NCBI RefSeq assembly: GCF_000721495.1
Contig: NZ_JOHY01000023.1
Location: forward strand, 29,075 to 93,074
Length of the DNA stretch: 64,000 nucleotides
Direction: 5' to 3'
Origin: Streptomyces sp. NRRL F-5123
Lineage (GTDB): Bacteria > Actinomycetota > Actinomycetes > Streptomycetales > Streptomycetaceae
Under the pieces are notes generated by a model. That model saw only the letters and a program-made list of their open reading frames with translations. It had not been told where the DNA came from and did not search any database. Shown piece after piece: positions 33,948 through 42,785 of this stretch (within the stretch, counting starts at the first letter, position 1; the number at the start of each line of letters is the position of its first letter). Made by a program: the position numbers and the translations under genes.

Positions 33948-34929
33948 CCGCCGCTCCCCCGGCCACCGGTGCCGCCTGCCGCGGCAGGCGGCGCGCGGTG
34001 CGCGCCTCGTCCCCCGCCAGCGCGGCGACCGCGCCCAGCAGGCACAGCCCGCCCAGCACGGTCGCCCCGGTCAGCCGCTCGCCGAGCAGCGTGACGGCGA
34101 GGACCGTCGCCGACAGCGGCTCGATGAGCGCGATCACCGACACCGTCGCGGCGCGCAGCACCGCGGCGCCCGCGAAGTACAGCCCGTACGCGAGCGCGGT
34201 CGGCACCGAGTCGAGGTAGCCGAGCAGCAGCAGGGTGCGGCCGAGGTGCGCCGCGTGCGGCAGCGGGCCCTCGGCCCAGGCCGCCGGGAGCAGCAGGACG
34301 GCGCACAGCCCGAACGCCCACATCGACGTGTCGAACGGGTCGCCCGCCTCGCCCCGGCGGCCCCACCAGCGGGTCAGCACGGTGATCGCCGCATAGCCCG
34401 CGGCGGACAGCACCGCGAGCGCGATGCCCGCGGGGCGTGCGGAGGTGCCACCGCCGTCGCCCAGCACCAGCACGGCGAGCCCGCCGAGGGCGCCCGCCAC
34501 GGCCAGGGCGCCGCCGCGGCCCAGCCGCTCGCCCATCGCCAGCCGCGCAGCCAGCGCGATCAGCACCGGGCCCGAGCCGAGCGTCACGACGGTCGCGACC
34601 GCCAGGCCCGTGGAGCGCACCGCGCAGAAGTACGCGGCCTGGAAGACCGTCAGCCCGGCGCCGATGAGCAGCACCCGGCGCACCTCCCGGGCCCGCGGCC
34701 CCGCCGCCCCGCCCCGCGCCGGACGGCGCACCAGCCGGATCCCGAGCAGCAGCACGAAGCCGCCGGCGGCGCGCCAGAACGTGAGGGCCAGCGGCCCGAG
34801 CCCGCTGCGGCCGTACAGCGCGACCGCAACGGCGCCGGCCGTACCCCAGCCGGTGGCGGCGACGACGACATAGATCAGGCCCCGGGTGGCCGGGGCGGAG
34901 GCATGCCTCAAGAAGTGCCTGAAGGACAC
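33859..34929 (-). CDS. EamA/DMT-superfamily permease
   Basis: The 356-residue membrane protein has about ten hydrophobic segments in two EamA halves (for example [19 protein letters not shown] and ATGWGTA at the start). GTG at 34929 has GGGAG upstream. A 45-residue Ala/Pro/Arg-rich C-terminal tail overlaps the convergent PNPOx gene. A different EamA gene lies 600 bp upstream. Likely exports an amino acid or amphipathic metabolite. Confidence 0.86.
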   Translation of the reverse strand: MSFRHFLRHASAPATRGLIYVVVAATGWGTAGAVAVALYGRSGLGPLALTFWRAAGGFVLLLGIRLVRRPARGGAAGPRAREVRRVLLIGAGLTVFQAAYFCAVRSTGLAVATVVTLGSGPVLIALAARLAMGERLGRGGALAVAGALGGLAVLVLGDGGGTSARPAGIALAVLSAAGYAAITVLTRWWGRRGEAGDPFDTSMWAFGLCAVLLLPAAWAEGPLPHAAHLGRTLLLLGYLDSVPTALAYGLYFAGAAVLRAATVSVIALIEPLSATVLAVTLLGERLTGATVLGGLCLLGAVAALAGDEARTARRLPRQAAPVAGGAAVSAAPVADSPAAAASPGPAAAPVRGRRTP

Positions 34930-35140
34930 GGATTTCTCCCGCGAAAGGGTGGGTGGTCGGATCACTCGTCCCTGCGTGCGGGCAGCACCGACCGCCCCGG
35001 CGCTCGCGCCGGACCGCGTCTACGTCGTCCTCAGACCCCTTCGCTGCCCGCGATTACGCCGCGGGCGGCGGGAGAACAGTCTTGTGCATGCGGCCACCTT
35101 AGCGTCCGCGGACTGCGCCCCGGGCTGCCCCGTGAGGTGC

Positions 35141-35388
35141 TTTGCGCGATCTTCCGCGGATGGGGGCCGTCGCGCAGTTCTCCCCCGGAGTTTCGCCGGG
35201 GAGGCTCCCACGCACCCCGCAAGAACGCTCGCCCGCACCCGAAGGTCCCGCCCCCGCGGGGAGGGCGTCCGTCCGGGCTCGCGCATGCCGCGCAGCGGGC
35301 ACGTCAGGGGCGCGTGGGGGCACCGCCCAGGCGGAGCCGGGGGAGAACTGCGCGGCCGGCAACGACGGCGAGAAGATCGCGCGAAACG
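35141..35388. repeat. long imperfect inverted repeat, streptomycete dispersed element
   Basis: The arm 35141-35190 (TTTGCGCGAT near its start and TCGCGCAGTTCTCCCC near its end) recurs in inverted orientation at 35335-35388 (GGGGGAGAACTGCGCGG then GAAGATCGCGCGAAA). Each arm is about 50 bp. The GGGCGCGGG-AACTGCGCG motif is a known frequent dispersed repeat of Streptomyces chromosomes. The gap of 34930-35469 holds no supported gene. Confidence 0.65.
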
Positions 35389-35412
35389 CCTCCGGGGGGA
35401 GCCCGGAGCGTG

Positions 35413-35462
35413 AAGGGGCGCGGGCAACTGCGCGCGCAGCCACCCACCGGCGGAAGGTCGCG
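35413..35462. repeat. third copy of the AACTGCGCG dispersed repeat
   Basis: AGGGGCGCGGGCAACTGCGC and then AAGGTCGCGCGG match the same element as the neighbouring inverted repeat. The three copies in 300 bp suggest a nested or fused set of elements. Confidence 0.55.
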
Positions 35463-35469
35463 CGGGCCA

Positions 35470-35501
35470 CCGCAGGGGGCGCCCCGGGGCGCCCCCTGCG
35501 G
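35470..35501. terminator. perfect 32-bp palindrome, terminator of EamA gene
   Basis: The element is fully self-complementary (CCGCAGGGGGCGCCCC read in both directions), so the RNA would form a very strong hairpin. It lies 14 bp after the EamA stop and closes the dispersed-repeat block. Confidence 0.6.
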
Positions 35502-35514
35502 GACATGGGAGCGC

Positions 35515-36495
35515 TCAGCGCGAAAGCTCGGGGGTCGCGGGCCGGGCCGCGGGGGGAGGCGCGGGGGTGTCGACGGGGCCCCCGGCGGGGGGAGCGGCGG
35601 ACGTCTGGGCCACGAAGGCCCCGGCCAGGACGAGCGCGCCGCCGATGATCTGCGCGGCCCCGAGATGCTCGTCGATGAGCACCCACGCGAGCACCGTGGC
35701 GACCACCGCCTCCAGCACGCCGACGACGGCCGCGACCTGCGGGCTGAGCCTGCGGACGGAGGTGACCCCGGCGAGGTAGGCGACCACCGTCGACACCAGC
35801 CCGATCCAGCCGACCAGCAGCACCGCCGGGACGTCCCGGTCGCCGAGCGCGGCCTGGTGCCCGAGCACCGACCACCGCATGGTCCAGGGGTGCGCGACGA
35901 GCGTGAGGGCGACCGTCCCGACGAGCAGCCCGTGCGCGATCACGGCCACCGGCTCGGGCGCGTCGCTCCCCTCCGTCCCGTGGTCGGCGAGCACGAAGTA
36001 CGCCACCTGGCAGCACGCGGCCCCGAACGCGTAGAGCAGCCCGAGCGCGTCGAAGGCGAGGCCGGACCAGATCTCGACGACGCACGTCATGCCGCCGGTC
36101 GCCAGCACGACGCCGACCGCGGCGGCCCGCGTGACGGGGCGGCGCTGCACGAGCCGGATCCAGCCCAGCAGCAGCGCGGGGCCGAGGAATTCGACGAGTA
36201 TGGCGACGCCGACGGGTATGCGGGCTATGGCCACGAAGTAGAGGGCCTGGCAGCCGACGATGCCGAGCAGGCCGAACCCGGCGATCAGGCCGGGCCGTTG
36301 GCGGGGCAGCGCGCGGAAGCGCAGGGCGACGGGCGCCAGCACCAGCGCGGCGACCACCACCCGCATCCACACCACCTGGAGCGGGTCGAACCCGAGATCG
36401 ATCAGCGGCTTGGCGGCCACCCCCGACCCGCCGAACGCGCACGCCGACAGCACGGCAAGCCCAAGTCCCCTGCTCCTCACACCGGATCCGCGCAT
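35515..36495 (-). CDS. EamA/DMT-superfamily permease
   Basis: The 326-residue membrane protein has ten hydrophobic segments in two EamA repeats (LGLAVLSACAFGGSGVAAK, PVGVAILVEFLGPALLLGW and others). It resembles RhtA-type threonine/homoserine exporters of actinobacteria. The C-terminal tail is Pro/Ala-rich. It is followed by a strong palindrome and dispersed repeats. Confidence 0.88.
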   Translation of the reverse strand: MRGSGVRSRGLGLAVLSACAFGGSGVAAKPLIDLGFDPLQVVWMRVVVAALVLAPVALRFRALPRQRPGLIAGFGLLGIVGCQALYFVAIARIPVGVAILVEFLGPALLLGWIRLVQRRPVTRAAAVGVVLATGGMTCVVEIWSGLAFDALGLLYAFGAACCQVAYFVLADHGTEGSDAPEPVAVIAHGLLVGTVALTLVAHPWTMRWSVLGHQAALGDRDVPAVLLVGWIGLVSTVVAYLAGVTSVRRLSPQVAAVVGVLEAVVATVLAWVLIDEHLGAAQIIGGALVLAGAFVAQTSAAPPAGGPVDTPAPPPAARPATPELSR

Positions 36496-36507
36496 CCGGC
36501 CATCATG

Positions 36508-37332
36508 TCAGCCGTCGACAGGACCGTCATCCTCAAAATCCCTGGCACCGCGCTGTCCCGGAACACCCCCGGACGCCTCGTGCGCCTCGTGCACCTCGTC
36601 GGGGTCACAGGGACGGCGTGCGGGTCTGCGCGGCGTCGTGTGCCCCGGCACGCGCGTCCTTCCCCTGCCTTCGGCGGGAGGGGCCCCCGGCGTCCTCGTC
36701 GGCCGACGACTCCCCCAGGGGCTCCGCCCTGGGGGCGCCCCCACCGCGTCGCCTCCCTCCGCCGCCGTGCTGCCGGGGGTACGGGGCAGGCGAAGCTCCG
36801 GAGGAACACCGGACCCCGGTGCTTCCTCCACGCCGACCCACACGCCACCCCCTCGCCCCGCGGCGCGCAGGACGTCGGCGGCCCGGCAGTCCGGGTCGGC
36901 GGTGAGGGCGTGCAGCAGGTCGATGCCGTCGGCCTGCTCCCGGCCGCGGAGCCGGGCCCGTTCGCCGGCGCCGCGGAGGGCAGCCGAGGCGGCGGGGCTC
37001 CAGCCGGGGGCGGTCAGGGTGAGGGTGGGTATCTCGCCGGAGTCCTCCACCGAGCCGCGCCAGCGCAGCCCGTAGCCGATGCTGCGCTGGACCAGGTAGC
37101 CGAGCACGCGCGCGGACCGGCCGGGCGGCGCGTCGCAGGCGGCGCGGGCGTGCGGGTCGTGCTCCAGCAGGGAGTGCAGCAGGTGGGCGGTGTCGGCCTG
37201 CGCGTCGCCGTCCCGGACCGCGCGGCGGCGGGCGTCGGCGAGGACGGCGCGCACCTCGGCCGTGAGGTGGGCGTCGTCCGCGGGACGGGCCGGCTCGTGC
37301 CGCGGCCCCTGGTCGCTGTACACGGCACCCAT
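36508..37332 (-). CDS. ClpN-domain protein with an atypical C-terminus
   Basis: The 274-residue protein has two Clp N-terminal repeats: LTAEVRAVLADARRRA with TAHLLHSLLEHD, and ASAALRGAGERARLRGRE with IDLLHALTADPDC. Residues up to about 175 look conserved; from about 176 to the end the sequence is Gly/Pro/Arg-rich and non-family, and it corresponds to DNA containing a dispersed hairpin (36712-36735). The original stop may have been replaced by repeat sequence. Function of stand-alone ClpN proteins is uncertain; they may be substrate adaptors. The ATG at 37332 was chosen from family N-termini. Confidence 0.72.
   Translation of the reverse strand: MGAVYSDQGPRHEPARPADDAHLTAEVRAVLADARRRAVRDGDAQADTAHLLHSLLEHDPHARAACDAPPGRSARVLGYLVQRSIGYGLRWRGSVEDSGEIPTLTLTAPGWSPAASAALRGAGERARLRGREQADGIDLLHALTADPDCRAADVLRAAGRGGGVWVGVEEAPGSGVPPELRLPRTPGSTAAEGGDAVGAPPGRSPWGSRRPTRTPGAPPAEGRGRTRVPGHTTPRRPARRPCDPDEVHEAHEASGGVPGQRGARDFEDDGPVDG
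36712..36735. repeat. dispersed streptomycete hairpin inside a gene 3' end
   Basis: CCCCCAGGG and CCCTGGGGG arms around GCTCCG form the hairpin that occurs frequently between streptomycete genes. Here it is within the open frame of the ClpN gene. Confidence 0.6.
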
Positions 37333-37431
37333 CCCAGCAGACCGCCGGTGCGCGGCGCATCGGCTCAGCGGCCCATTGCCCATCCCTCCGCGGAGGGGGG
37401 CGCCCGGCGCACCCTCCTCCCCGGGGATGAG

Positions 37432-38214
37432 TCATGGCCACAGCAAGGTGCGGGCCCAGCCGCCGTTCCCCGGGCTCTCCCGGGCCTCCCGGGTGTAGCG
37501 CAGCCGCTGGTGGCCGCGGGCCGGATCGGCCTGGAAGAACTCGGCCTCGCGGGCGCGCAGCCGGTAGACGGTGTGCCACTCGGGCACCCGGTCCGGTTCC
37601 GCGGAGACCAGCGCCTCGGCCGCGAGCCGCTCGCGCGCGTACTCCTCCGGGCTGCCGAGCGGCGCGCTGACGGTGCCGGTGAAGGCGGCGGCGCGGGAGC
37701 CAGGGCTGCGGCCGAGGAAGTCCCGCCAGGCGGCCTCGGCGTCGAGCACCGCGACCGTCCCGGCGAGCCGGATCTGCCGGCCGTGCGCGGGCCAGTAGAA
37801 GGTCGCGGCGGCGACGGGGTTGGCCGCGAGGTCGCGGCCCTTGCCGCTGCGGGCGTCACCGGCGAAGACGACGGCGCAGTCGGCGGAGTCCACCCCACGC
37901 AGCATCAGCACCCGCGCGCTCGGCGTGCCGTCGGGTGCGGCAGTGCTCAGCGTCATGACGTGCGGCTCGGGCAGCCCGTCGGCGAGGGCCGTGTCCAGCC
38001 ACCCGGCGAGCAGCGGGCCGGGCGCGGTGGGCGCCCGCTCCGGATCGAAGTGCGGCAGCCGCCCGGCGAGCACGGGCGCGGCCCTGATCCGCTCCAGCAG
38101 TGCCCGGTCCACCTCCGCCGGCTCTCCCGCCCCGCCGGAGGCGCCGCGCGGACCCGAGCCCGTACCCCCGCCCGAACCCTCCGGAGCGGGCCCCGCCTCC
38201 TCGCCGTCGCGCAT
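37432..38214 (-). CDS. PdxH/PhzG-like pyridoxamine 5'-phosphate oxidase-family protein
   Basis: The 260-residue protein has a split-barrel flavin site: ARVLMLRGVD, SGKGRDLAANPVAAATFYW, GRQIRLAGTVAVLD and the C-terminal motif EFFQADPARGHQRLRY leading to WARTLLWP. The order is that of PdxH, although several PLP-site residues differ. A Gly/Pro/Glu-rich N-terminal extension of about 40 residues is unusual. GGAGGAG lies upstream of the ATG. It may oxidise PNP/PMP or another substrate, as in PhzG. Confidence 0.82.
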   Translation of the reverse strand: MRDGEEAGPAPEGSGGGTGSGPRGASGGAGEPAEVDRALLERIRAAPVLAGRLPHFDPERAPTAPGPLLAGWLDTALADGLPEPHVMTLSTAAPDGTPSARVLMLRGVDSADCAVVFAGDARSGKGRDLAANPVAAATFYWPAHGRQIRLAGTVAVLDAEAAWRDFLGRSPGSRAAAFTGTVSAPLGSPEEYARERLAAEALVSAEPDRVPEWHTVYRLRAREAEFFQADPARGHQRLRYTREARESPGNGGWARTLLWP

Positions 38215-38295
38215 GTGCCGTCTCCTCCGTCCGCCGGGCACCGTGCCGGGCACACCCAGCCTCGCAGCCGACCCGGGGCCGGGGCACGCGGCACG

Positions 38296-38333
38296 GCGGG
38301 CCGCGCCCGGGGAAAGCCCCGTTCGCGGCCCGC
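38296..38333 (-). terminator. terminator hairpin after GH3 gene
   Basis: CGGGCCGCG and CGCGGCCCG arms enclose GGGG-AAAG-CCCC pairs. It sits 20 bp downstream of the beta-glucosidase stop. Confidence 0.65.
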
Positions 38334-38352
38334 CGGGAGCGGGAGACCGGCC

Positions 38353-40638
38353 TCAGCGCACGGTCACCGTGGTGCTCACGCCGCCCGCGGTGAAGACGTA
38401 CGCGCCGGGCGCGACCTGCTGCGGGCCCGAGCCGTCGATGTCGCCCTGGGTCACCGCGAGCCGGTTCGGCGGCACCTTGAGGGTGACCGTCGTGCTCTGG
38501 CCCGCCGCGAGGTGGACGCGGGTGAAGGCGACGAGCTTGGCGGGCGGTGCGAGGACGTCGCTCACCGGCTGCGCGACGTACACCGGCACGACGAGGTCGC
38601 CCGCGCGGTCGCCGGTGTTGGACACGCCGACCTTGAGGCTGATGGTGTCGCGGGTGCGGGCGGTCGCGGAGCCGGCCTTGAGCGAGTCGAAGGCGTAACT
38701 GGTGTAGGACAGGCCCGCGCCGAAGCGGTAGGCCGCGTCGTAGGAGGACTCGGGCCCGGCGTTGGTGCCCGGAAGCTGCTGGTAGTACAGCGGCTCGTTG
38801 CCGATGTCCTTGGGCCAGGACGCGCTGAGCCGGCCGCTCGGGTTGACCTTGCCGAACAGCACGTCGGCCACCGCGTGGCCGCCCTCGCTGCCGGGCAGCC
38901 AGGACATCAGCAGGCCCTGCGTGCCGTCGGCGTCCCCGAGCACCAGCGGGCGGCCTGCCAGCACGACGGTGACGACCGGCTTGCCGGTCGCCTTCAGGGA
39001 CTTGACCAGCGCCTGCTGGTCGGCGCTCAGTTCGGGGCGCGGTGAGTCGGCGCTGCCCTCGGCGGCGGCCTTCTCGCCGACCACCACGACGGTCAGGTCG
39101 GCGTCCTTCGCCTGCGCCACGGCGTCGTCCGCCGAGGTCGCGCGGACCACCGACGTCCCCGACGGGGCGGCCTGCTCGATGCCTTCCAGGACGGTGGTGC
39201 CGGGCAGCGTCACCCCGTCGGGCACGCCCTGCCAGCCCACGGTCCAGCCGCCGGCCTGGTCGTTGATGTCGTCGGCGTAGGAGCCTGCCACCACGATCTT
39301 CTTCGCGCCGGACGGGATCGGCAGCACGCCGCCGTCGTTGCGCAGCAGCACCTGCGACTCGTCGGCGGCCTGCCGGGCGAGCGCGGCGTCGGCGCCGATG
39401 ACGCGCGAGTCGGCCTTCGAGGCGTCCACGTAGGGGTGCTCGAAGAGGCCGAGCCGGAATTTCATGGTGAGGATGCGTGTCACGGACTCGTCGATGCGCT
39501 GGACGGAGACCAGGTGTCGCTGGACGGCGGTCCTGAGCGCGTCGGAGAAGCCCTGCGCGTCGTAGGGCTCCATCGCCATGTCCAGGCCGGCGTTGACGGC
39601 CTTGGCGACGGCCGCCGGGTAGTCGGCGGCGACGTGGTAGGACGTTTGGAGCGCGCTGACGTCCGCCCAGTCGCTGACCACGACGCCCTTGAAGCCGAAC
39701 TGCCCGCGCAGCACATCGGTGAGCAGGTAGTGCGAGCCGGTGGCCGGGATACCGTTGATTGCACCGGAGTTGACCATCACCGACATCGCGCCGGCGTCGA
39801 CGGCCTGCTTGTAGGACGGCAGCAGGGTGTCCTGGAGGTAGCGCAGGGAGACGTCGCCGGGGACGCGGTCGTGGCCGTTGCCCGGTTCGCCGTAGCCCGC
39901 GAAGTGCTTGACGGTGGCGGCGACCTTCTTCGCGCCGTCCGCGCCCTGGATGCCGGAGACAGCGGCGGCCGCGAGCGTGCCGGACAGCAGCGGGTCCTCC
40001 CCGTACGTCTCGTAGTAGCGGCCCCAGCGCTGGTCGCGGGCGATGTCGGCGACCGGGGCGAAATTCCAGTCGATGCCGGTGGCGGCGACGGCCTTGGCGG
40101 TGGCCGCGCCCGCGCCGCCCACGAGGGCCGGGTCCCAGGTGGAGCCGAGGCCGATCTCCTGCGGGAAGATCGTGGCGCCCAGCACGTTGTTGTGGCCGTG
40201 CACGGCGTCGACCCCGTAGATGACGGGGATGTGCAGGCGGGTGTTCTCGATCGCGTACTTCTGCACCGCGTTCACCATCGCGGCCCAGTTGGACGGGGTG
40301 TTGACCGCCGGTCCCGCGCCGCCGCCCGAAAGGACGGACCCGGCGGCATTGTCGACGAGGACCTTCTTCATGCACGATTCGGTGAAGGCGCCGCCGCTCC
40401 ATTCGCAGTCGCCCTGCATGCGCACCACGGAGATCTGGTCCATCTGCCCGATCTTCTCGTCGAGCGTCATGCGTTTGAGCAGGTCCTTGACCCGCACGTC
40501 GACAGGGGCGTTGGCGTTGGTGTAGGTGGGGTTGTCGCCGGCCTGGGCCGGTACGGAGGCCACCGCCGCCACGCAGGCGGCCGCGGTGGCCAGCGTCAGA
40601 AGGGTTCTCATGCGCAGTCGTCGAGCGTTCGTTGGCAT
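38353..40638 (-). CDS. secreted GH3 beta-glucosidase (BglX-like)
   Basis: The 761-residue protein has an N-terminal Sec signal (LLTLATAAACVAAVASVPAQA, cleavage near 33), the GH3 N-terminal TIM barrel, the nucleophile Asp in GVVVSDWADV near 312, the C-terminal alpha/beta sandwich with SADSPRPELS and a fibronectin-like domain with GLSYTSYAFDS and VPVYVAQPVSDVLAPP. It hydrolyses beta-glucosides outside the cell. It diverges from a LacI regulator, and an AAACGTTT site lies between them. Confidence 0.92.
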   Translation of the reverse strand: MPTNARRLRMRTLLTLATAAACVAAVASVPAQAGDNPTYTNANAPVDVRVKDLLKRMTLDEKIGQMDQISVVRMQGDCEWSGGAFTESCMKKVLVDNAAGSVLSGGGAGPAVNTPSNWAAMVNAVQKYAIENTRLHIPVIYGVDAVHGHNNVLGATIFPQEIGLGSTWDPALVGGAGAATAKAVAATGIDWNFAPVADIARDQRWGRYYETYGEDPLLSGTLAAAAVSGIQGADGAKKVAATVKHFAGYGEPGNGHDRVPGDVSLRYLQDTLLPSYKQAVDAGAMSVMVNSGAINGIPATGSHYLLTDVLRGQFGFKGVVVSDWADVSALQTSYHVAADYPAAVAKAVNAGLDMAMEPYDAQGFSDALRTAVQRHLVSVQRIDESVTRILTMKFRLGLFEHPYVDASKADSRVIGADAALARQAADESQVLLRNDGGVLPIPSGAKKIVVAGSYADDINDQAGGWTVGWQGVPDGVTLPGTTVLEGIEQAAPSGTSVVRATSADDAVAQAKDADLTVVVVGEKAAAEGSADSPRPELSADQQALVKSLKATGKPVVTVVLAGRPLVLGDADGTQGLLMSWLPGSEGGHAVADVLFGKVNPSGRLSASWPKDIGNEPLYYQQLPGTNAGPESSYDAAYRFGAGLSYTSYAFDSLKAGSATARTRDTISLKVGVSNTGDRAGDLVVPVYVAQPVSDVLAPPAKLVAFTRVHLAAGQSTTVTLKVPPNRLAVTQGDIDGSGPQQVAPGAYVFTAGGVSTTVTVR

Positions 40639-40691
40639 CGCAGGCGTCCCGTTCCTGTTGGGGATCCCCGGTGTTTCCAGGGCCGACCGAG

Positions 40692-40707
40692 CCGTAAACG
40701 TTTCCGA
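40692..40707. promoter_or_regulatory. LacI-type operator AAACGTTT
   Basis: CGTAAACGTTTCCG contains the perfect 8-bp palindrome AAACGTTT, the core of many LacI/GalR operators. It lies in the gap between the GH3 and LacI genes, about 55 bp upstream of the GH3 start. Confidence 0.65.
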
Positions 40708-40861
40708 TCGGCGGGAAGTCTGTCCTCGCGCCGACTGATCGTCAAGACTGTGCGCAGCAGGCTTTTCGCCGGGTTTTCATGTCGTTCTCATATGTCCGTC
40801 CCTGTCCCGCCCATCCCGCCCCGCACATCCGTCAATTCCTTTCGCGCAGAACGGGTCCGTC

Positions 40862-41881
40862 GTGAACATCCGTGAACTCGCCCGCCGCAGCGGGGTGTCG
40901 ACCGCCACCGTCTCCCGCGCCCTGAACGACAGGGCCGAGGTGAGCGAGGCCACCCGCGCCAAGATCCGCGCGCTCGCGAGCGAGCTGGGCTACGCCCCCA
41001 ACGAGCCCGCGCGGACCCTCGTACGGCGCCGCTCGGACACCGTCGGCCTGGTGTGGGACAGCGGCCAGGAGGCGATAGGCCTGCACAACCCGTATCTGCT
41101 GGGCCTGCTGAGCGCCGTGCGCACCGCACTGTCCGAGGCGGACTACCACCTGATGCTGCTCACCACACCGGCCGACGACGACCAGGAGACCGCGCATCTG
41201 CAGGCCGTGCGGCGGCACAACCTGGAGGGCGTGATCGTGCTGACCACCCCGCCGGACGACCGCTGCCTGCGGGTCCTCGCCGACTCGGGGGTGCCCTGCG
41301 CCGGCATCGACACCGCCTTCACCGGGCCGCGCACGGTTCGGGTCAGCTCCGACAACGCGGCGGGCGCGGAGGCGGCCGTGCAGCACCTGTACGACCTGGG
41401 CCACCGGCGGATCGCCACCGTCACCGGCCCGCTGCACCTGCCCCCGGCCGCCGAACGCCTCGCGGGCTACCGGCGGGCCTGCGCCCGGCTGGGCCTGAGC
41501 GTGCCACCGGAGTACGTGACCGAGGGCGACTTCTTCCTGGCCAGCGGGCAGAGCGCGGGCAAGCGGCTGCTGGCGCTGGCGGACCGGCCCACCGCCGTCT
41601 TCGCCGCCGGCGACCAGATGGCGATCGGCGCGATGCACGCGGCGGCCGACGAGGGCCTCTCGGTGCCGCGCGACCTGGCGGTGGTCGGCTTCGACGACAT
41701 CGACGCGGCCTCGCTGGTGCGCCCGGCGCTCAGCACCGTCGCCCAGGACCAGCGCGGCCTGGGCGAGGCGGCGGTCGCGGCGCTGCGCGGGCTGATCGAC
41801 GCGGCCCCGGTGGAGCCGGCGCAGCCGTGCATCCTCCCGACCCGGCTGGTGGTCCGCGGGTCGAGCCGCCCGGGGGTCTGA
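40862..41881 (+). CDS. LacI-family transcriptional regulator
   Basis: The 339-residue protein has a standard LacI helix-turn-helix (IRELARRSGVSTATVSRALN) and hinge, then a sugar-binding domain (VGFDDIDAASLVRP near 290). It probably represses the divergent beta-glucosidase gene through the AAACGTTT site until a beta-glucoside inducer is present. Start is GTG. A strong terminator follows. Confidence 0.92.
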   Translation: MNIRELARRSGVSTATVSRALNDRAEVSEATRAKIRALASELGYAPNEPARTLVRRRSDTVGLVWDSGQEAIGLHNPYLLGLLSAVRTALSEADYHLMLLTTPADDDQETAHLQAVRRHNLEGVIVLTTPPDDRCLRVLADSGVPCAGIDTAFTGPRTVRVSSDNAAGAEAAVQHLYDLGHRRIATVTGPLHLPPAAERLAGYRRACARLGLSVPPEYVTEGDFFLASGQSAGKRLLALADRPTAVFAAGDQMAIGAMHAAADEGLSVPRDLAVVGFDDIDAASLVRPALSTVAQDQRGLGEAAVAALRGLIDAAPVEPAQPCILPTRLVVRGSSRPGV

Positions 41882-41907
41882 CCCGGGGCCCGTCCCGCCG
41901 CAGAGCA

Positions 41908-41946
41908 GCGCAGGCCCCCGGGGGACGAACCCCCGGGGGCCTGCGC
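41908..41946. terminator. bidirectional terminator between lacI-type and padR-type genes
   Basis: The arms GCGCAGGCCCCCGGGGG and CCCCCGGGGGCCTGCGC pair perfectly around ACGAA. Confidence 0.75.
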
Positions 41947-41975
41947 TCCCCCGTGCCCGACTGCCGGGCGGCGGC

Positions 41976-42632
41976 TCACGAAGCCGGGCCGGTGTCCTTG
42001 CGGAACTTGCCGCCGTCCGTCCCGCCGTCCCTGCCGTCGTCCTCGTCGGCGAGGATGAGGTAGAGCCGCTTGCGGGCCTCGTTGACCACCGTGAGCGCCT
42101 TCTCGCGCTGCTCGGGGGTGCCGGCGACCCATACCTGGCGGAAGGCCTCGACCAGACCGCCGCCGGCCTTCCTTATCTCGTTCATGGCCTCCCAGTCGAC
42201 GCCGCGCCCGGCGTCCTCCCATGGCGCCTCGGGTCCGGCCCCGGCCTCGGTGCGGCCTTCGTCGGTGAGCGTGAAGAGCTTCTTGCCGCCCTCGCTCGTA
42301 CTGCTGATCAGGCCCTCGTCCTCCAGCAGTTGGAGCGTCGGGTAGACCGAGCCGGGGCTCGGCTTCCACGCGCCGCCGCTGCGGTCGGCGATCTCCTGGA
42401 TCATCTCGTAGCCGTGCATCGGCCGGTCCTTGAGGAGGGCCAGGATCGACGCCCGTACGTCGCCGCGCCGCGCCCGGCCGCGCGGTCCGCCGCGGCCCCG
42501 TCCACCGGGACCCCAGGGCCCGCCGCCGAAGGGCGGTCCGAACGCCCCGAAGGCCGACCTGCGCCCTTCGCGCTCTCCGGGACCGTGCTCGCCGTGCGCG
42601 CAGGGTCCGTGTCCGTGGTGATGTCCATGCAT
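41976..42632 (-). CDS. PadR-family regulator with His-rich N-terminus
   Basis: The 218-residue protein has a PadR winged helix (VRASILALLKDRPMHGYEMI, GGAWKPSPGSVYPTLQLLED, KLFTLTDEGR). It starts with a His-rich segment (MHGHHHGHGPCAHGEHGPGE) and a Gly/Arg-rich linker, together about 65 residues, which could bind metal ions. AGGAGA lies upstream of the ATG. A CGATATATCG palindrome is upstream and is a likely autoregulatory site. No efflux gene is adjacent. Confidence 0.9.
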   Translation of the reverse strand: MHGHHHGHGPCAHGEHGPGEREGRRSAFGAFGPPFGGGPWGPGGRGRGGPRGRARRGDVRASILALLKDRPMHGYEMIQEIADRSGGAWKPSPGSVYPTLQLLEDEGLISSTSEGGKKLFTLTDEGRTEAGAGPEAPWEDAGRGVDWEAMNEIRKAGGGLVEAFRQVWVAGTPEQREKALTVVNEARKRLYLILADEDDGRDGGTDGGKFRKDTGPAS

Positions 42633-42670
42633 AACGCTTTCTCCTATCGTGATCGTTCGCGATGCCTCAA

Positions 42671-42680
42671 CGATATATCG
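42671..42680. promoter_or_regulatory. PadR-type operator palindrome CGATATATCG
   Basis: The perfect 10-bp palindrome lies 39 bp upstream of the PadR-like start. The AT-rich core contrasts with the local GC content, and PadR regulators often bind TATAT-centred palindromes. Confidence 0.55.
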
Positions 42681-42785
42681 ATGACTGTCGTCCGGCAAGC
42701 CCTCCCGCCGACCGGCCGGAGCTCTGCCGGTGGCGGGGTCCACGGCGTGCCCGGCGCTGTCAGTGGGGTCGGGCACACTGAAGGC

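Noticed and set aside
34930..35470. Long open frames on both strands across the dispersed-repeat block
   Set aside because: Their translations are Arg/Pro/Gly-rich without domains and the block is explained by repeats.
35506..35518. Partial CebR-like box TGGGAGCGCTC near the end of an EamA gene
   Set aside because: Only 11 of 14 positions match and it lies at the 3' end of a gene, not in a promoter.
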